Assembly (NCBI GenBank): GCA_028564675.1
Contig: JAOVVO010000171.1
Span: 1-64,000 of the forward strand
Direction of reading: 5' to 3'
DNA length: 64,000 nt
Source of the DNA: Onchocerca lupi
Taxonomy: Eukaryota > Nematoda > Chromadorea > Rhabditida > Onchocercidae
The notes below the pieces were generated by a model. The model was not told the DNA's origin. It saw only the letters and a program-made list of their open reading frames with translations, and did not search any database. Shown here in pieces: positions 1 to 10,954 of the stretch. Numbering within the stretch: position 1 is the stretch's first letter; each line of letters starts with the position of its first letter. Position numbers and translations under genes: made by a program.

Positions 1-176
1 ATATATACAACTTCTATTTGTTATTTTTATATGGTTTTATCAGCGTTGTCAATCTTCATCTCTTAGATAGTAATGAAATATAAAGGAAACAAGTTTCAGC
101 TCACTCTGTTTATACTAAGGAAATATGAAATAAATTTACTAAATCACTAGGAAATTTTTCTGCAGTGATTTTCTAG

Positions 177-694
177 ATGAAACGATTAACAGAGAAGTTG
201 TCTTTAGAAAACAGAATCAATATAAACATCTGTATTTTTATCAAATGTCTGATGTTTCAAAATGTGCGTTATGTATCCTTATTTAAGTATCTTTGTGTAA
301 AAAAATTTCTGGATTCCCAGTTCTACGCTCTGAGTTTGTTTAGACATCGATCGATGCCAAGGATGTGAGCAATGTTGATATTTTGAAATTTGATGCTATT
401 GAAAATTTATTTATTTCAATTCCAAAAAAAGCGAAGGAACTGCTGCATAATTACATAATGTTAGTTCTTCCTTTATTATATGTTTTCTACATAGCTGTCA
501 ATTATTTCTTGTAAATTTACAAGATAATTTTCAGGAAACTTTTGGATATCAATTTTCCACTTGAAAAACGTTTGGTTAGTGGCCTTTTGCAAATGATAGG
601 GGAAAAGATGGGTGTGAAATATGTGTTAGACGAAAAATTCCTGGAGGACTGTGTTGCATATTTTTATAAAAAACACAGTAACGTTGTTGCGTAG
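177..694 (+). CDS. 3' exons of an unrecognised protein-coding gene (partial)
   Basis: I do not recognise this gene. Two exons are well supported: 344-459 (after TTTAG, donor GTTAGT) and 535-694 (after TTTTCAG, stop TAG at 692-694). They join in phase across a 75-base intron to give 91 residues, rich in Lys, Leu and Asp, ending CVAYFYKKHSNVVA. A less certain upstream exon, 177-263, begins with ATG directly after a TTTTCTAG acceptor and keeps phase 0 if the weak donor GTGCGT is used. It would add 29 residues starting MKRLTEKLSLENR. The ATG right after an acceptor could be a trans-spliced start, or the exon could be internal with more gene to the left of the window. No signal peptide, membrane segment or catalytic motif is visible. 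The second half is helix-like, with regular hydrophobic spacing. No polyadenylation signal was identified close downstream. Confidence 0.5.
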
Positions 695-820
695 ATGAAT
701 ATTTCTACTTCAGAAGTTGTAGTTGTACCTCTTCACTTTCAGGATTCATTGCTCTGTTTTGTGTAAGGAGGTTTAATTATTTTGTCAGATTTATGACTAT
801 ATAAATGCATGTATTAGCTA

Positions 821-860
821 ATATTCATCTCTTAATATTAATATTCATCTCTTAATATTA
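821..860. repeat. perfect 20-base tandem duplication
   Basis: The 20-mer atattcatctcttaatatta occurs twice head to tail, followed by a partial third copy (cttaatatt). It is a simple local duplication in spacer DNA. Confidence 0.9.
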
Positions 861-1946
861 GCTCTTAATATTTTCTAGAATTCAGAATTCATAGCGTACT
901 TTTGTTGTTATTGATCGAGCTTTTCCGTTTGATGTTATGTATTATGCAAAAGTTCTCATTTGGCTCTCAGTTATCGGTATTCTCAATCGTTATCAGTACT
1001 TGCATTATATGCTATATTGAAAAACATTGTCGAAATTTTAAGAATTTATTATTGACAAATTAATTGAGGAAAATATGTATTTTCACAGTTTTATGATCTC
1101 ATATTGATTTTTCAATTTTATATCGTGTTTCAATTTCTCCTGTCTCGTTCTATTATTTTTATGATGTTTTGAATATGTTTCTTAATTGTTTTTTTTTTTT
1201 TTTTTTAGCAACATTTATATTTGTTTGTTTATTCACATTAGTTATGGGAAAAAAAAATTCAATATATAATTTATACATTTATTGATAACAAAATATTTTC
1301 ATGCATTCTAAAGACTTACTGTGCTGTTTATTACCAGCTAAAAATCAAAATTGAACTAGTAATGTTCCATCACACTGAAGAATTTTCATTATTCTGGACT
1401 AATAAATGTCGCATTATTGGACAGTCCCGATTCAATTCAAACTGTTTGCATGGATATGAATATTGCAAAATCAATAAGAGTGAAATGGATTCAGATCTTT
1501 TATGCCACTGCTGATCCTAAAATTTTTACAAGTAACGGTGGAGTTATGTAATCAAATTAGTATATTTAGAAGAATTCAATAAATTATTTTCCACAACATT
1601 AAAGGACTCAGTGTTTTATAAACAGTCGTTCGAAGTGGAAGTATTTCATTTGAAATAGAGACGTTCAAAAAAAATAGTTGAGTCTGAACTGAAAGAAGTT
1701 TTTCTTAAATTTACTGTAAATATTTCCCACCGAAAATTTTCTAAATTTATTAATGATATTATTATGACTGTCATGTATTCTTACTTCAGTCTATTCCTAG
1801 GTTTTTCAAATTCTGTGTTCCCGAAATTCAAGTGGCAATTATGCTAATTTTTAACCGTGGCAAACGGCTTTCTTTTTTCAACAATTTCTCTAAAAATCTC
1901 TTTAAAAATTGCATCGCAGAAACTAAAAATATCAAATTTTGTTTGC

Positions 1947-1948
1947 AG
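1947..1948 (+). promoter_or_regulatory. candidate spliced-leader acceptor of the first TSR-like gene
   Basis: A TTTGCAG acceptor lies 24 bases upstream of the ATG at 1972 with no intervening ATG. In nematodes such an unpaired acceptor just before a start codon is usually where the spliced leader is added. This is inference; it could instead end an intron in the 5' UTR. Confidence 0.4.
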
Positions 1949-1971
1949 CTTATTATATTAATAATTCTAAG

Positions 1972-4206
1972 ATGGCTTCTCGAGCCACATCGCGAACTTT
2001 ACTTTTCGGAAGTTTTACAAAATCATCCAGCGATGAAACGAAAGAGTCGGGTTCAGTCCCAGTCATGGTAATATTATTCTATTATTTTGATTATAAGTAC
2101 TGTTTTTTTTTTTCTTAAATCTAATTTTGGTATTGTCTTGTGTTTTAGTAATTTGGATTAACTGATATGAATTCAATTTTCTCTACTAATAATTTACTAA
2201 TTGAGCACATATAATTCTATTGTAATAGTTCTCGGGAATATCCCTAAACTATTTTAAAAAATGCCAATTATAAATTAAATAATTATTAGAAGTTTTAAAA
2301 AATTGTTAAAAAAATAATTGAAAACTTATTGAAGTTTTAATCATTAAAAAAATTTCTAAAAAAAAATAATTGAGCAATTATTAAAAATCATATTAATTGA
2401 ATACAATGCCTCTTATATATTGAACTTATTGATAATCTATACTTCTGTAAATAGCTCTGAAAAAACAATTTAATTCTATGATTTATAGAAGCAATTATCT
2501 GCTGAAGAATTGAATCCAATACCAGATAGTACAGAAGTGGAACAAATTAGTGAAAGTGTTCCAGAACAAATGGACTTTGTAGTTGGCGAAGATACCGAAC
2601 AGGTTATTTTCATAGTTTTTTTTTTTTTTTATTTCAATTTTCCTTTATTCTTCAATTTTTAAATTTTAGAACTTAAAAATTTTTTCCAATTTATCAATTT
2701 TATTTTTTTATTTTTTTTTATTTGTATTTTCAATGTACTAAATTCTTTGTTGTATGTTGTCATTTTGTATATTGAATGAAGTTATTGTTAAAATTATCTT
2801 AGTTATCCGATGTCACCGATCAGGAAATATATTTAACAAAGTCTGCAGCAAAATCTGCCAGCAGTAGCAGTAGCTTGTCCGTCTGGTTTGCTGTAAGTTT
2901 TTCAGCAAAAGTTTAAATTTGTCACAAACATTTCAAATCTGATTTGTTTCGTTCTAATTTAAAAATGCTGTCAGTTGAGTGTTTTTGAAATATATTGGGA
3001 ATATTCTAAAAAGTTAGGTAGCAAGCTACCAAATTAAAACCAAATTCAATTATTCGCAGACTGGATTACATATATCTTAATAATAATAATGATGTAAAAT
3101 AGGACTTTGAATTATGTTAAAAATAAAATATAACAATTTCTCAAATTAATCATCGTTTAGCGTATCTACCCGTTGGTCAGGAATAGAAAAGTACGTTATC
3201 TAATGGTCGTCAATGTTATCTTGGCGTTTTTCAATATTTTATTGCTTTTGTTTGTTCTTGCACTTTTGTTGCATCAAATTATTCTTTCTTTACGGGTAAA
3301 TAATCAATTTACCTTTTTTTTTTTTTTTTTTTTTTTTAACAATAGTTAGTATGACTTTATGATGTTTGTTTTCTTTTTTAAACACAATTATAATATTCTT
3401 TTTTAATTTGTTTTTTTTTTTTTTTGAATATAATGAAATTGTATTTTATTTATTTATTTTTTGAACATAATTATGCAAATTTTTGCTCAAACGATCATAA
3501 TGGAAATGTTTTGCAATAAAAAAATGAATAGACATTACAATGTATGCTTCAGATTTCGAACATTACAAATAATCAACCGTCACCGTGTATTTTTACGTAC
3601 GGTGCATGGTCACCTTGTTCTGCAAGTTGCTGGGATGGTTCATCAAATTATCCTCAAATGCAACGTTATGTGAATAAAAGTTCGATAGTGCAAGCACGTG
3701 GAAGTGATAAACCGGATTGTCCTAACAATTTGAGCAGTCAAGTGGATTTTGCACCTTGCAATACTTTCAGGTTATTATTTTATTTTTAGATCGATCCACT
3801 ATTTATGTTTATTAAAAGTATGTCTAATTAACTTTAAGTTTCATGCTTCCTGAAACTTTTTAATATATCATTAATTTCTATTTCTAGAGAAATATGTCAT
3901 GTTAAAGGATAATCAGTTCAATCAATTGTTATAAAAAGTAAAGAAAAAAAAATCAATCTAATTATGATAAAACGTTGGTCTATCATTTTATTATCATTAT
4001 CATCGGATATTTACAGATGTCCTACAAATTTATCACACTATCCATTTACTCGTTGTTATTACAAGAATTCAATGAAAGAATCATCTGGTGGCTGTTACCG
4101 CATTCGTGATGTACCATTAGATGATCGCTTAATTTTGATGGATGCTAATTTGACGCAAAATTGTTCAGACATGGAATGTAATCGCCTCGAAAGATTCTTA
4201 TTTTGA
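1972..4206 (+). CDS. predicted type II membrane protein with TSR-like cysteine-rich ectodomain (paralog A)
   Basis: The exons are 1972-2067, 2489-2602, 2803-2892, 3161-3295, 3553-3770 and 4017-4206. All junctions keep frame and give 280 residues. Residues 1-100 are polar and Ser/Glu-rich without cysteine. Residues ~113-137 form one hydrophobic helix preceded by the basic stretch RNRKVR, which by the positive-inside rule predicts a cytosolic N-terminus. The remaining ~135 residues have ten cysteines and the pattern WSPCSASC, which resembles the W..C...C core of thrombospondin type 1 repeats, followed by CPNNL, APCNT, GGCY and IRDVPLDDRLIL. Possible N-glycosylation sites (NIT, NKS, NLS) occur only in this part, as expected for an extracellular domain. 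The protein family is not recognised by name, and the TSR assignment rests on the motif alone. A close paralog follows at 5530-7916. AATAAA at 4331-4336 may be the polyadenylation signal. Confidence 0.8.
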
Positions 4207-4330
4207 TTTATTAAACATTTGTATATTGATTAAATTGTCTGGATTAAAATTAAATTTCTGTCAAAAATATTAAAAGATGATCAATTTATTTGAGAATCCT
4301 TAATCGGAAGAAAAAGAAGAAAAATGATCA

Positions 4331-4336
4331 AATAAA
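4331..4336 (+). terminator. candidate polyadenylation signal of paralog A
   Basis: AATAAA lies about 125 bases after the stop codon at 4206 and is the first such hexamer downstream. Confidence 0.45.
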
Positions 4337-5518
4337 TTGCAGAATAACAATAACACTTATAAATTTAAATTTATGTTTAATTTATTTAAATTAGATTAAT
4401 TTTGATTTTGGAGATTAATTTAATTAATTTCGACCCACTTCATTTAATTTAATTGAATTTGAACAATTTAAATCATTTGAACTAAAATTCAGTCACTGAT
4501 GATAATACCTAATAGTTTTTTGTGACATGATTGCGTTTATTTATTCCCGATATTTTCTCAACATTATTACAAATTAAAAGTAAGAATTTCAATCATATTA
4601 TTTTCAAATTTTACAAATTTAATATTCTTCAGAAATTAGGGAGATGAAATAAAATTGTCATTGCTGCCAAAATTACAAAATAAAAGATTTGTTAAAAATA
4701 AATTTTCGATCAAATTTGTTTTTGACTTCATCGATAACTTCTCAATATATCAGCTTTATAGAAAATAGAGAAGAAATATCGAAGCCAAGAAAAATTTATT
4801 AAACACATTCATTTTCATGAATTAATGTTAAAAACTCGATAGGGTAGTTGACGTGAAAAGAAAAAAAAAATGGAAATAATATGAACACAGAAATTTCATT
4901 TCACAGTTTAAATCTGAAATTTGCATTGGAATGCTCTCGGCATGCATTTGCAATTTGCGCAATTTATATTTTTTAGTAATTATTAAAATGAGATATTTGA
5001 ATTTTTATGCAATTTCCAAACATCTATAGGATATATGTAACCAAGAAAATGTTTGCATATATTAAAAATCATATAATCATTTTATTGAAGAGTTAGTTGA
5101 ACAGTTGGAATGGATTATTGGGGTAATTTTATACCATTTAAAAATAATTTTATTGTTTTAGCAAATATTATCAGAGCATGCAAATCGCTTTGTGAATCAT
5201 GCAGCATTAGAATAATGCATGCAGCATGCTCAACCTGCTATATAAATATTTGTAAAATGAAAATAGCAAACAGTTGATTTTCGTTTCAATCTTGTGTTCG
5301 ATCGATTCTTGCGTTGAGAAAAAAAATCAATTCTAGTTTGTACATTCAATTTGATAAATAGATTTTTGAAATCCTCTTTTGGAAATGACTGCAACTTTCA
5401 TTGGAAATTTTTTTTTTAAACAATTACTTTGATTTCATTGATTAATAATTTTTTGCCTAAATTTCACTCAAATTATTTCGTGTTACATTCATATGCTAAA
5501 TATGTAACGTCACAGTTT

Positions 5519-5520
5519 AG
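5519..5520 (+). promoter_or_regulatory. candidate spliced-leader acceptor of paralog B
   Basis: A CAGTTTAG acceptor lies ten bases before ATG 5530, with only an A-rich leader between. This is a typical nematode trans-splice arrangement, inferred from position only. Confidence 0.45.
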
Positions 5521-5529
5521 AAAAAAAAT

Positions 5530-7916
5530 ATGACGGATTCTCAAGTCTCAAGTTCACCTTCACGAACGCCAACTACAGGTTCGGACCAATTTTCTGGATC
5601 AAAAACCGGTTTTTCTTCTACGCCATCCAATCTGCAGGTAACTTTTTATATCCCATAATTACTGGTATGAGAAAAAAAAAAAGGAAAATAGCGTGATGGA
5701 ATTCTTCGTGATATTCAAAAATGATTATGTGTAAGATTGGTATTCGCTAAATTATCATTTGTATTATTTTAAATCAAACAATAATTGAGATATAGAAAAA
5801 ATTTGAGCATTCAAAAACTAATAATGGAAATTTAGACAGAATCACCATCATCGAAAGATATGAAAAGTCCGATACCGCTATCTACTGATATCGAACAGTT
5901 AAGCGAAGAAGCGCCAGATGTGTACAAAGTATCTGCTGGAGAAAATACGGAAGAGGTATCATTTCAGAATTACCAATTCCAAGCATTCAAAGAAATCTGA
6001 TTTCATTTTTAAAGAAGCATTGTATTTAGAAGTCAGAAAAATTAAATTATTTTTAGAAGTAAACATTAAAATTTGAAAATATTTTAGCTCATTCCTTTTG
6101 TTATAGCTTTCAGATATTAGCGAATTGGAAGGAACAGTTAGTAAATCGTTGAAGTCCAGTCGTCTTGCAACTTTACTTCTCGTTCGTTTATTCTAAATTG
6201 GAATTTTTTTTTTTTTGAAGATTTGTTTTATAAAAATTAAAAGAAAATTTGGGTTTTTCAATATGTCCTTTATAAATTCAGTAATACTATGATATTTGCA
6301 GCAAATTTCACCATTTATACGAAATAAAAAAGTTCGTATAATGCTAGTAGTTAATATTATCGTCGCAATTATCAACATTCTCCTGCTATTTGCATTAATC
6401 ACATTTATCATTTGGAACATCATTCTTAACATTTACGTAAGTATACCATTTTCATATCTCAAATCGCTCATATAAGTATCATATCCATTTGCTTACAATG
6501 GTTAGCAGTTTTATTTTGCCTTTTTTTTTTTTTTTTTTTTTTTTCAAATACTTCTCTTTTTAAAAATATTTTCATCATTTTTGAAATTTCATCGGAAAAA
6601 TCATTTTTTATAATCTGTAGTTGATAAAATTTGTTTATTTCAAGATAAATCCAATTTCAAAGGTTAGTTATTTCTGTACATTCTTTTTTGCACTCACAAT
6701 CTTTCATTTCAATTTGTTCGTATTATGTTTTTTTCATACCAGTAAAATATTAAAGATTTTAATTGAAGAAGTTTATTATCAATTTGATGGAGAGAAAACT
6801 AATACAGCTTTTCTATTCCTTGCTTCAATATCATATGATATTAAGCATGAAATAGAATCGTACAAAGATAGTAATAATATTTTTTAAAAATAGATAAGAA
6901 TATCATATGATATTTATTAAATTTTGATTAAATTTAATTTAAACAAAATATTATAGACGCGAAATGCTATAGGAATGATGAAATTTCCATGCCTTTTTAC
7001 ATACCTTGAATGGTCTGAATGTTCATCTACGTGTCGAATTTCTGGCAAAGATTATCCGCGACGTATTCGTAAAGTGAACAAAACTTCCATTATACAAGCT
7101 CGAGGTGGTGGAAAACCGGAATGTCCTGAAAATTTAGCTGATCATATTGATAGTGCACCATGCAATACATACCTGTAAGTGAAAGAAGCTATCGTTGAAC
7201 AATAAATGAAAAATAATTAATTGATACTATTGCAATATTTTTTCGGCCTTTATTGAGAGAAAAAATTTTTGGAACTTTTATGCTTATATATTTATTTATA
7301 AAATATGAGAAATGACAGATACTTCTAAGTTTCACTGTTATGAAATGATTTGAAATAAATTTTACAAATCATACTTATTTAGGCTTATTTAAGCTGCTCA
7401 TCATTTGGGCTTATTTCATCCATACGCATATATGCAATTTTGATCCAAATTAATAGTATTTTGATTTTAGAATTTTTATTTAGTATTTGATGTTATTATT
7501 AAGTGTAAAATTTATGCATGAATTAAAGGATATTAAATGTAGCTAACATAATTAAGCAATATTAGAATAAGAAAAAAAAAAAGAACAAATTATTGAGTAA
7601 AATCGTTATCTGAATTCTTTTCATATTGTATCTTTTAAGCAAAAAATACAGAATGACTAAATTAGTTATATTTTCATGCAGTTGATTTATTAAATTTTTG
7701 ATTAAAAAAGAGGAATGTATAAATGAAAATATTTTCAGATGTCCAACAAAGCTATCAGAATATAATTTCACCGAGAACTGTTATTACAATGATGCAAATT
7801 TACGAGATGAAGGTGGATGTTATACAATTCGGGATGTACCATTGGATGATCGACTTATTCTTATTGATACTTACTTGACTCAAAAATGTAATTGTTTAAA
7901 TGTTCGTCATATTTAA
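5530..7916 (+). CDS. predicted type II membrane protein with TSR-like cysteine-rich ectodomain (paralog B)
   Basis: The exons are 5530-5637, 5836-5955, 6107-6181, 6302-6436, 6957-7174 and 7739-7916, giving about 277 residues. Layout and phases match paralog A. The membrane exon (135 bases) and the first ectodomain exon (218 bases) have identical lengths in both genes. Residues 1-101 are polar and Ser/Thr/Glu-rich. A hydrophobic helix (~114-140) follows NKKVR. The ectodomain again has ten cysteines, with WSECSSTC, QARGGGKPECP, APCNT, GGCY and IRDVPLDDRLIL, the last identical over 12 residues to paralog A. The third exon is the uncertain part. It needs the donor GTTCGT at 6182, and a GTTAGT at 6147 would shorten it by 15 residues without breaking frame. 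The biological role is unknown; a surface or secretory-pathway receptor or ligand is a reasonable inference. AATAAA at 8058-8063 could end the transcript. Confidence 0.78.
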
Positions 7917-8057
7917 TGCCTTATTGAATGGTGATTTTAAAAATGTCAATTCTTCCATTTGCAAATCAATATTATTTTGTTAGCTTTCTTCAATGATAAA
8001 CTTCTTCAATTGAGTCATTTGTCTATTATCTCCAAAGATTATTGACTTAATTATACA

Positions 8058-8063
8058 AATAAA
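8058..8063 (+). terminator. candidate polyadenylation signal of paralog B
   Basis: AATAAA lies about 142 bases after the stop codon at 7916. A second AATAAA follows at 8075-8080. Confidence 0.4.
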
Positions 8064-8101
8064 AAGTTTATATAAATAAAAATGTAAACGTTCGTTGTAC
8101 C

Positions 8102-8432
8102 AATCTTGAATCCACAAAAGTTCACCGACTGCTTTGAAAATTTGACAGAATGCTGCATTTGAATAGTTGCATATACCACCATAGGTAAATATCATATCTG
8201 TGACAGGTAAAAACATGCCTTTTTTGATAAAAAATTAAATAAAAATTGTTAGATCTTAAATTGGATTTGTTTATTGTTAGAAATCTTAAATCTCTGAAAA
8301 TTCTACATCGATTGCTCCGAAATTTTGGCACAACGTTGCATTTGAATAGATGCATGTTTTTATATATCTGTACACCTACTATTATATAAAGGTCATACCT
8401 GAAATAGATAAAAATATGTTTTTTTTTTGATA
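8102..8432. repeat. imperfect ~180-base direct duplication
   Basis: The stretch from 8102 (aatcttgaatcc) is repeated from 8282 (aatcttaaatct). Shared blocks include tgcatttgaatag, and both copies end near a T-run followed by gata. The best-matching part is about 130 bases per copy. Read on the minus strand, both copies share a pattern C.YSNA..CQ.F.A, so a duplicated minus-strand coding exon or its relic is possible. Only the copy at 8102-8229 is open throughout. Confidence 0.65.
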
Positions 8433-8434
8433 AT

Positions 8435-8580
8435 TTTCTTTCCCTCTCTCTCTGTCTCTTGCCCTTCTCCTCCTTTATCGTTTTTCCATGTTACTCCTTT
8501 TTTTCTCTTGTCAGCCTCCTTCCTCCTATATATGCTTACCTTTTTACTCCCTTTGACCATATTATTCCCTCTTTATTCAT
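8435..8580. repeat. pyrimidine-rich tract
   Basis: The + strand is mostly C and T here (ccctctctctctgtctc and similar) for about 140 bases. It is low-complexity spacer sequence with no coding signal. Confidence 0.7.
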
Positions 8581-8783
8581 GATGAAAAGGTTAACAGTGG
8601 GAAATTGTTGGCGAAATTAGAGGATGCAATCATTGTAAACGAAGCTGAACAGCAAGACCCCTTTGAAACCAAGTGCATCAACAAGCCGAAAAGATGAACA
8701 TGTTTACCGCTAAAAGGTTCCGATTTACAGATAAACAAAGTGAGCTCAATCAATTATAAATCGACACATTATAAATCAGATAG

Positions 8784-9098
8784 GAGGAAGGAGTTCCGGA
8801 AGGATTTAAAAGATCAGGATTTGGAGCTGAAATCAATTTTAGTCACACAATTTGCAAGAATTCAAATTCAACTTCAAGTTCAGTTAGAAGTCAGTTGCTG
8901 AGGACAGCAGAAGCTACAATTCAACAATTTAAGCAACAATTCCCTATGATAGGCAGATTGTATAATCGCGCGCGTCCCAATCAAGATGAGTGCTTCTTTC
9001 TTCGCATGCTGTTGGTAAATCTGCTCTATCCAATGCCTTTCCAGCAATTGAGAATTGTCAACGGATTACACATGCCATTTTGCTGCGACAAGTCGTAA
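8784..9098 (+). pseudogene. decayed Helitron replication protein/helicase fragment
   Basis: An open frame of about 105 codons contains the segments RLYNRARPNQDECFFLRMLL and FQQLRIVNG. Together they match the region of Helitron Rep/helicase proteins that precedes the Pif1-type helicase domain, where the family pattern is roughly P...ECF.LR.LL..V.GP.SF..LR.VNG. The normal continuation is lost: after NGLHMPF the frame runs into CCDKS and a stop at 9096-9098. No Walker motif, HUH replication motif or Helitron end was seen nearby. It is therefore a short relic of a rolling-circle transposon rather than an active element. The local base composition is less AT-rich than the surroundings, which fits a separate origin. 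The frame is open upstream to 8784, but that part (serine-rich) does not resemble Helitron protein. Confidence 0.7.
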
Positions 9099-10954
9099 CT
9101 GTTCAGCTAGTCGTAAATATAATATTCACTCATCACGACCAACTTAATTAGATTTTAGAATTTGAACCATATTTCGAGATGTTAGCTTTTTAATGTTAGC
9201 ATTCTAAATGTATGATCTTGAAATATTGACATTTTTAGAATTCGAAATATATCTCGTAAAACGATTAACACGCATCATTATTATGTATAACGTTAACTAT
9301 TTAATTCCATATCAGGAATCAACATTGTTACACTAAAGTGAAATTAAAATGTCAAAAAATATTTTGATGCCATTCAATGACATAAATTCACACTTTAATA
9401 CACAAATCAAAGTGTTATGCTTTATTCTATCATATATATCATAATTTATTTGGGAATTCGGAAAAATTATTGTTAGTAAAACGCCACAATTCATATTTAT
9501 TATACAATCTATTGCTTTGCTAACATCTTCGATCTTCCGAATATCTTCGTCTCATCTGATATTCTCATCCATGATCAACCATACTACAATTTCCGAACAT
9601 CAATTGCCTTTCATTACTATTATGTCGAAAAGATCTTTTTCCCGTATGACTTCAAATACGGTAGCATAGTGTATCTAACTAATTTTGGTGGTTCAATTTA
9701 AGTTTCTGTCATTAAAATACGGTGGCATACCATATCTGAGTGGCTCTGGTAATGTAAGTTAGTATGACTGCACCATTATATATTATTGTTAGGAAAGTTC
9801 TGTACACTGCTCGCTCTCAGGCCTAATCAAAGTTATTTGCTGTCGATACTTTGACTACGATGCTCTCTAAATATTATTTCAATTGTCTATATTATGCAAA
9901 ATTCATAACGGAACAAATGATAGATACTGTACCTTTCTCTATTGTATAAGTAACAAATACTGTACTGTTTTCTAAAGTTTGAAGAAAACCCTCATTCCAA
10001 TAGCATTCATCAAGTGATTTTCGCCATAACAACTACACGATATAAATCTTCCATCTGATTTGAATGGTATCGCAGCATTTTAAATCAAATAGTTCTATCG
10101 TAACCACGAGTGAGTCTAAATGTTATTTTGGTGGAAAATTTGGATATTGCGTAGTTGGTGATAAACTACTTTGAACATTGCAGAATTATATAAGCAATCC
10201 TTTTGTATAGTGTGCGAAATTCAGATATCGCAAAATCATACTATCATGGTACTTCGGAATCCGCAGAATGTACAGTTCCAGAGCTATTTGTTTGTATCTT
10301 GGCTAAAATGTTTCTCAGTCGATGTAATCCTCAATTTTGCATATCGGTCCACAGAGCTTACGAGCGAGTCTTTTGAAATTTTGGCGCCAATATTTCTCTT
10401 TAGGTATTCGTTTAATTGAGTTTATTGCAATTGATAGGAAGTGAGGAATCCATTTGTTCAGCTACTTTATTCGATCATTCTTTCCTGCTATCATTCGATT
10501 GATCAGTCGCTGAAAGGAAGGGATTTGAGAATTAATCAGAATCGATGGTTGTTGGATTTTTTGAATCACTGCCATCTTTCGTCAAGTAAATCATTACGTA
10601 TATATTTGTTTCTTTTCCGTACTTTTTTCCATTAAAATCACTTATATCCTCAATATTTTTTTAATTATTGACTCTCAATTTTCAGTTAAAACAAAGTTTG
10701 ATCAGTTTTTTTATTTTAAATTACTAATAATTTTTAATTTCAAACCAAATAATTTTCAGTCAGTTTTTGAGTGATTTCAGTTTTCATCTTCAATCAGCTG
10801 TTGAATGGATTCTTAATTAATTATAAATAGCAGATGTGCCAGGCATAGACTTTGTAGTTATGATAAAAAAAAAGTCATTGGTTAAATTATTGATGAAAAT
10901 TTGAATTTGAGAAACTAAATTCTAAAAAGTGTCATTTAGCTGGCGTAATTTCAG
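9099..10954. other. spacer between the Helitron relic and bub-1
   Basis: Sequence complexity is higher than in most spacers, and there are two moderately long + strand open frames (10171-10419 and 10441-10635) with no recognisable product. An imperfect 36-base direct repeat lies at 9654-9689 and 9715-9750. The region should contain the promoter and the missing first exon(s) of bub-1. The frame at 10171-10419 ends in a donor-like TTTAG|GTATTC at 10415 whose phase would fit the bub-1 exon at 10955, but its protein does not clearly resemble a BUB1 N-terminus. Confidence 0.5.
9654..9750. repeat. imperfect 36-base direct repeat pair
   Basis: Copies at 9654-9689 and 9715-9750 share aaatacggt, gcata, tatct and ggt in register, about 26 of 36 positions. 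Two copies only; significance is unknown. Confidence 0.5.

Larger units (their letters stand above)
695..1971. other. intergenic spacer
   Basis: This is AT-rich sequence between the unrecognised first gene and the first TSR-like gene. It holds T-runs (around 1190-1206), a small tandem duplication at 821-860, and, at its end, a TTTGCAG acceptor (AG at 1947-1948) 24 bases before the next start codon. No convincing exon is seen. Confidence 0.6.
4207..5529. other. spacer between the two TSR-like paralogs
   Basis: This is AT-rich DNA without convincing exons. It starts with the presumed 3' UTR of paralog A (AATAAA at 4331-4336) and ends with a CAGTTTAG acceptor (AG at 5519-5520) ten bases before the paralog B start codon. 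The spacing of about 1.3 kb is larger than usual for a nematode operon. Confidence 0.6.

Noticed and set aside
769..780. ggtttaatta, resembling the start of the nematode spliced leader
   Set aside because: Only ten bases match; the remainder of the leader and an SL RNA structure are absent.
8126..8216. Kunitz domain on the minus strand
   Set aside because: FTYGG is present, but the following cysteine spacing and the rest of the Kunitz pattern do not fit; kept only as a hint in the duplication finding.
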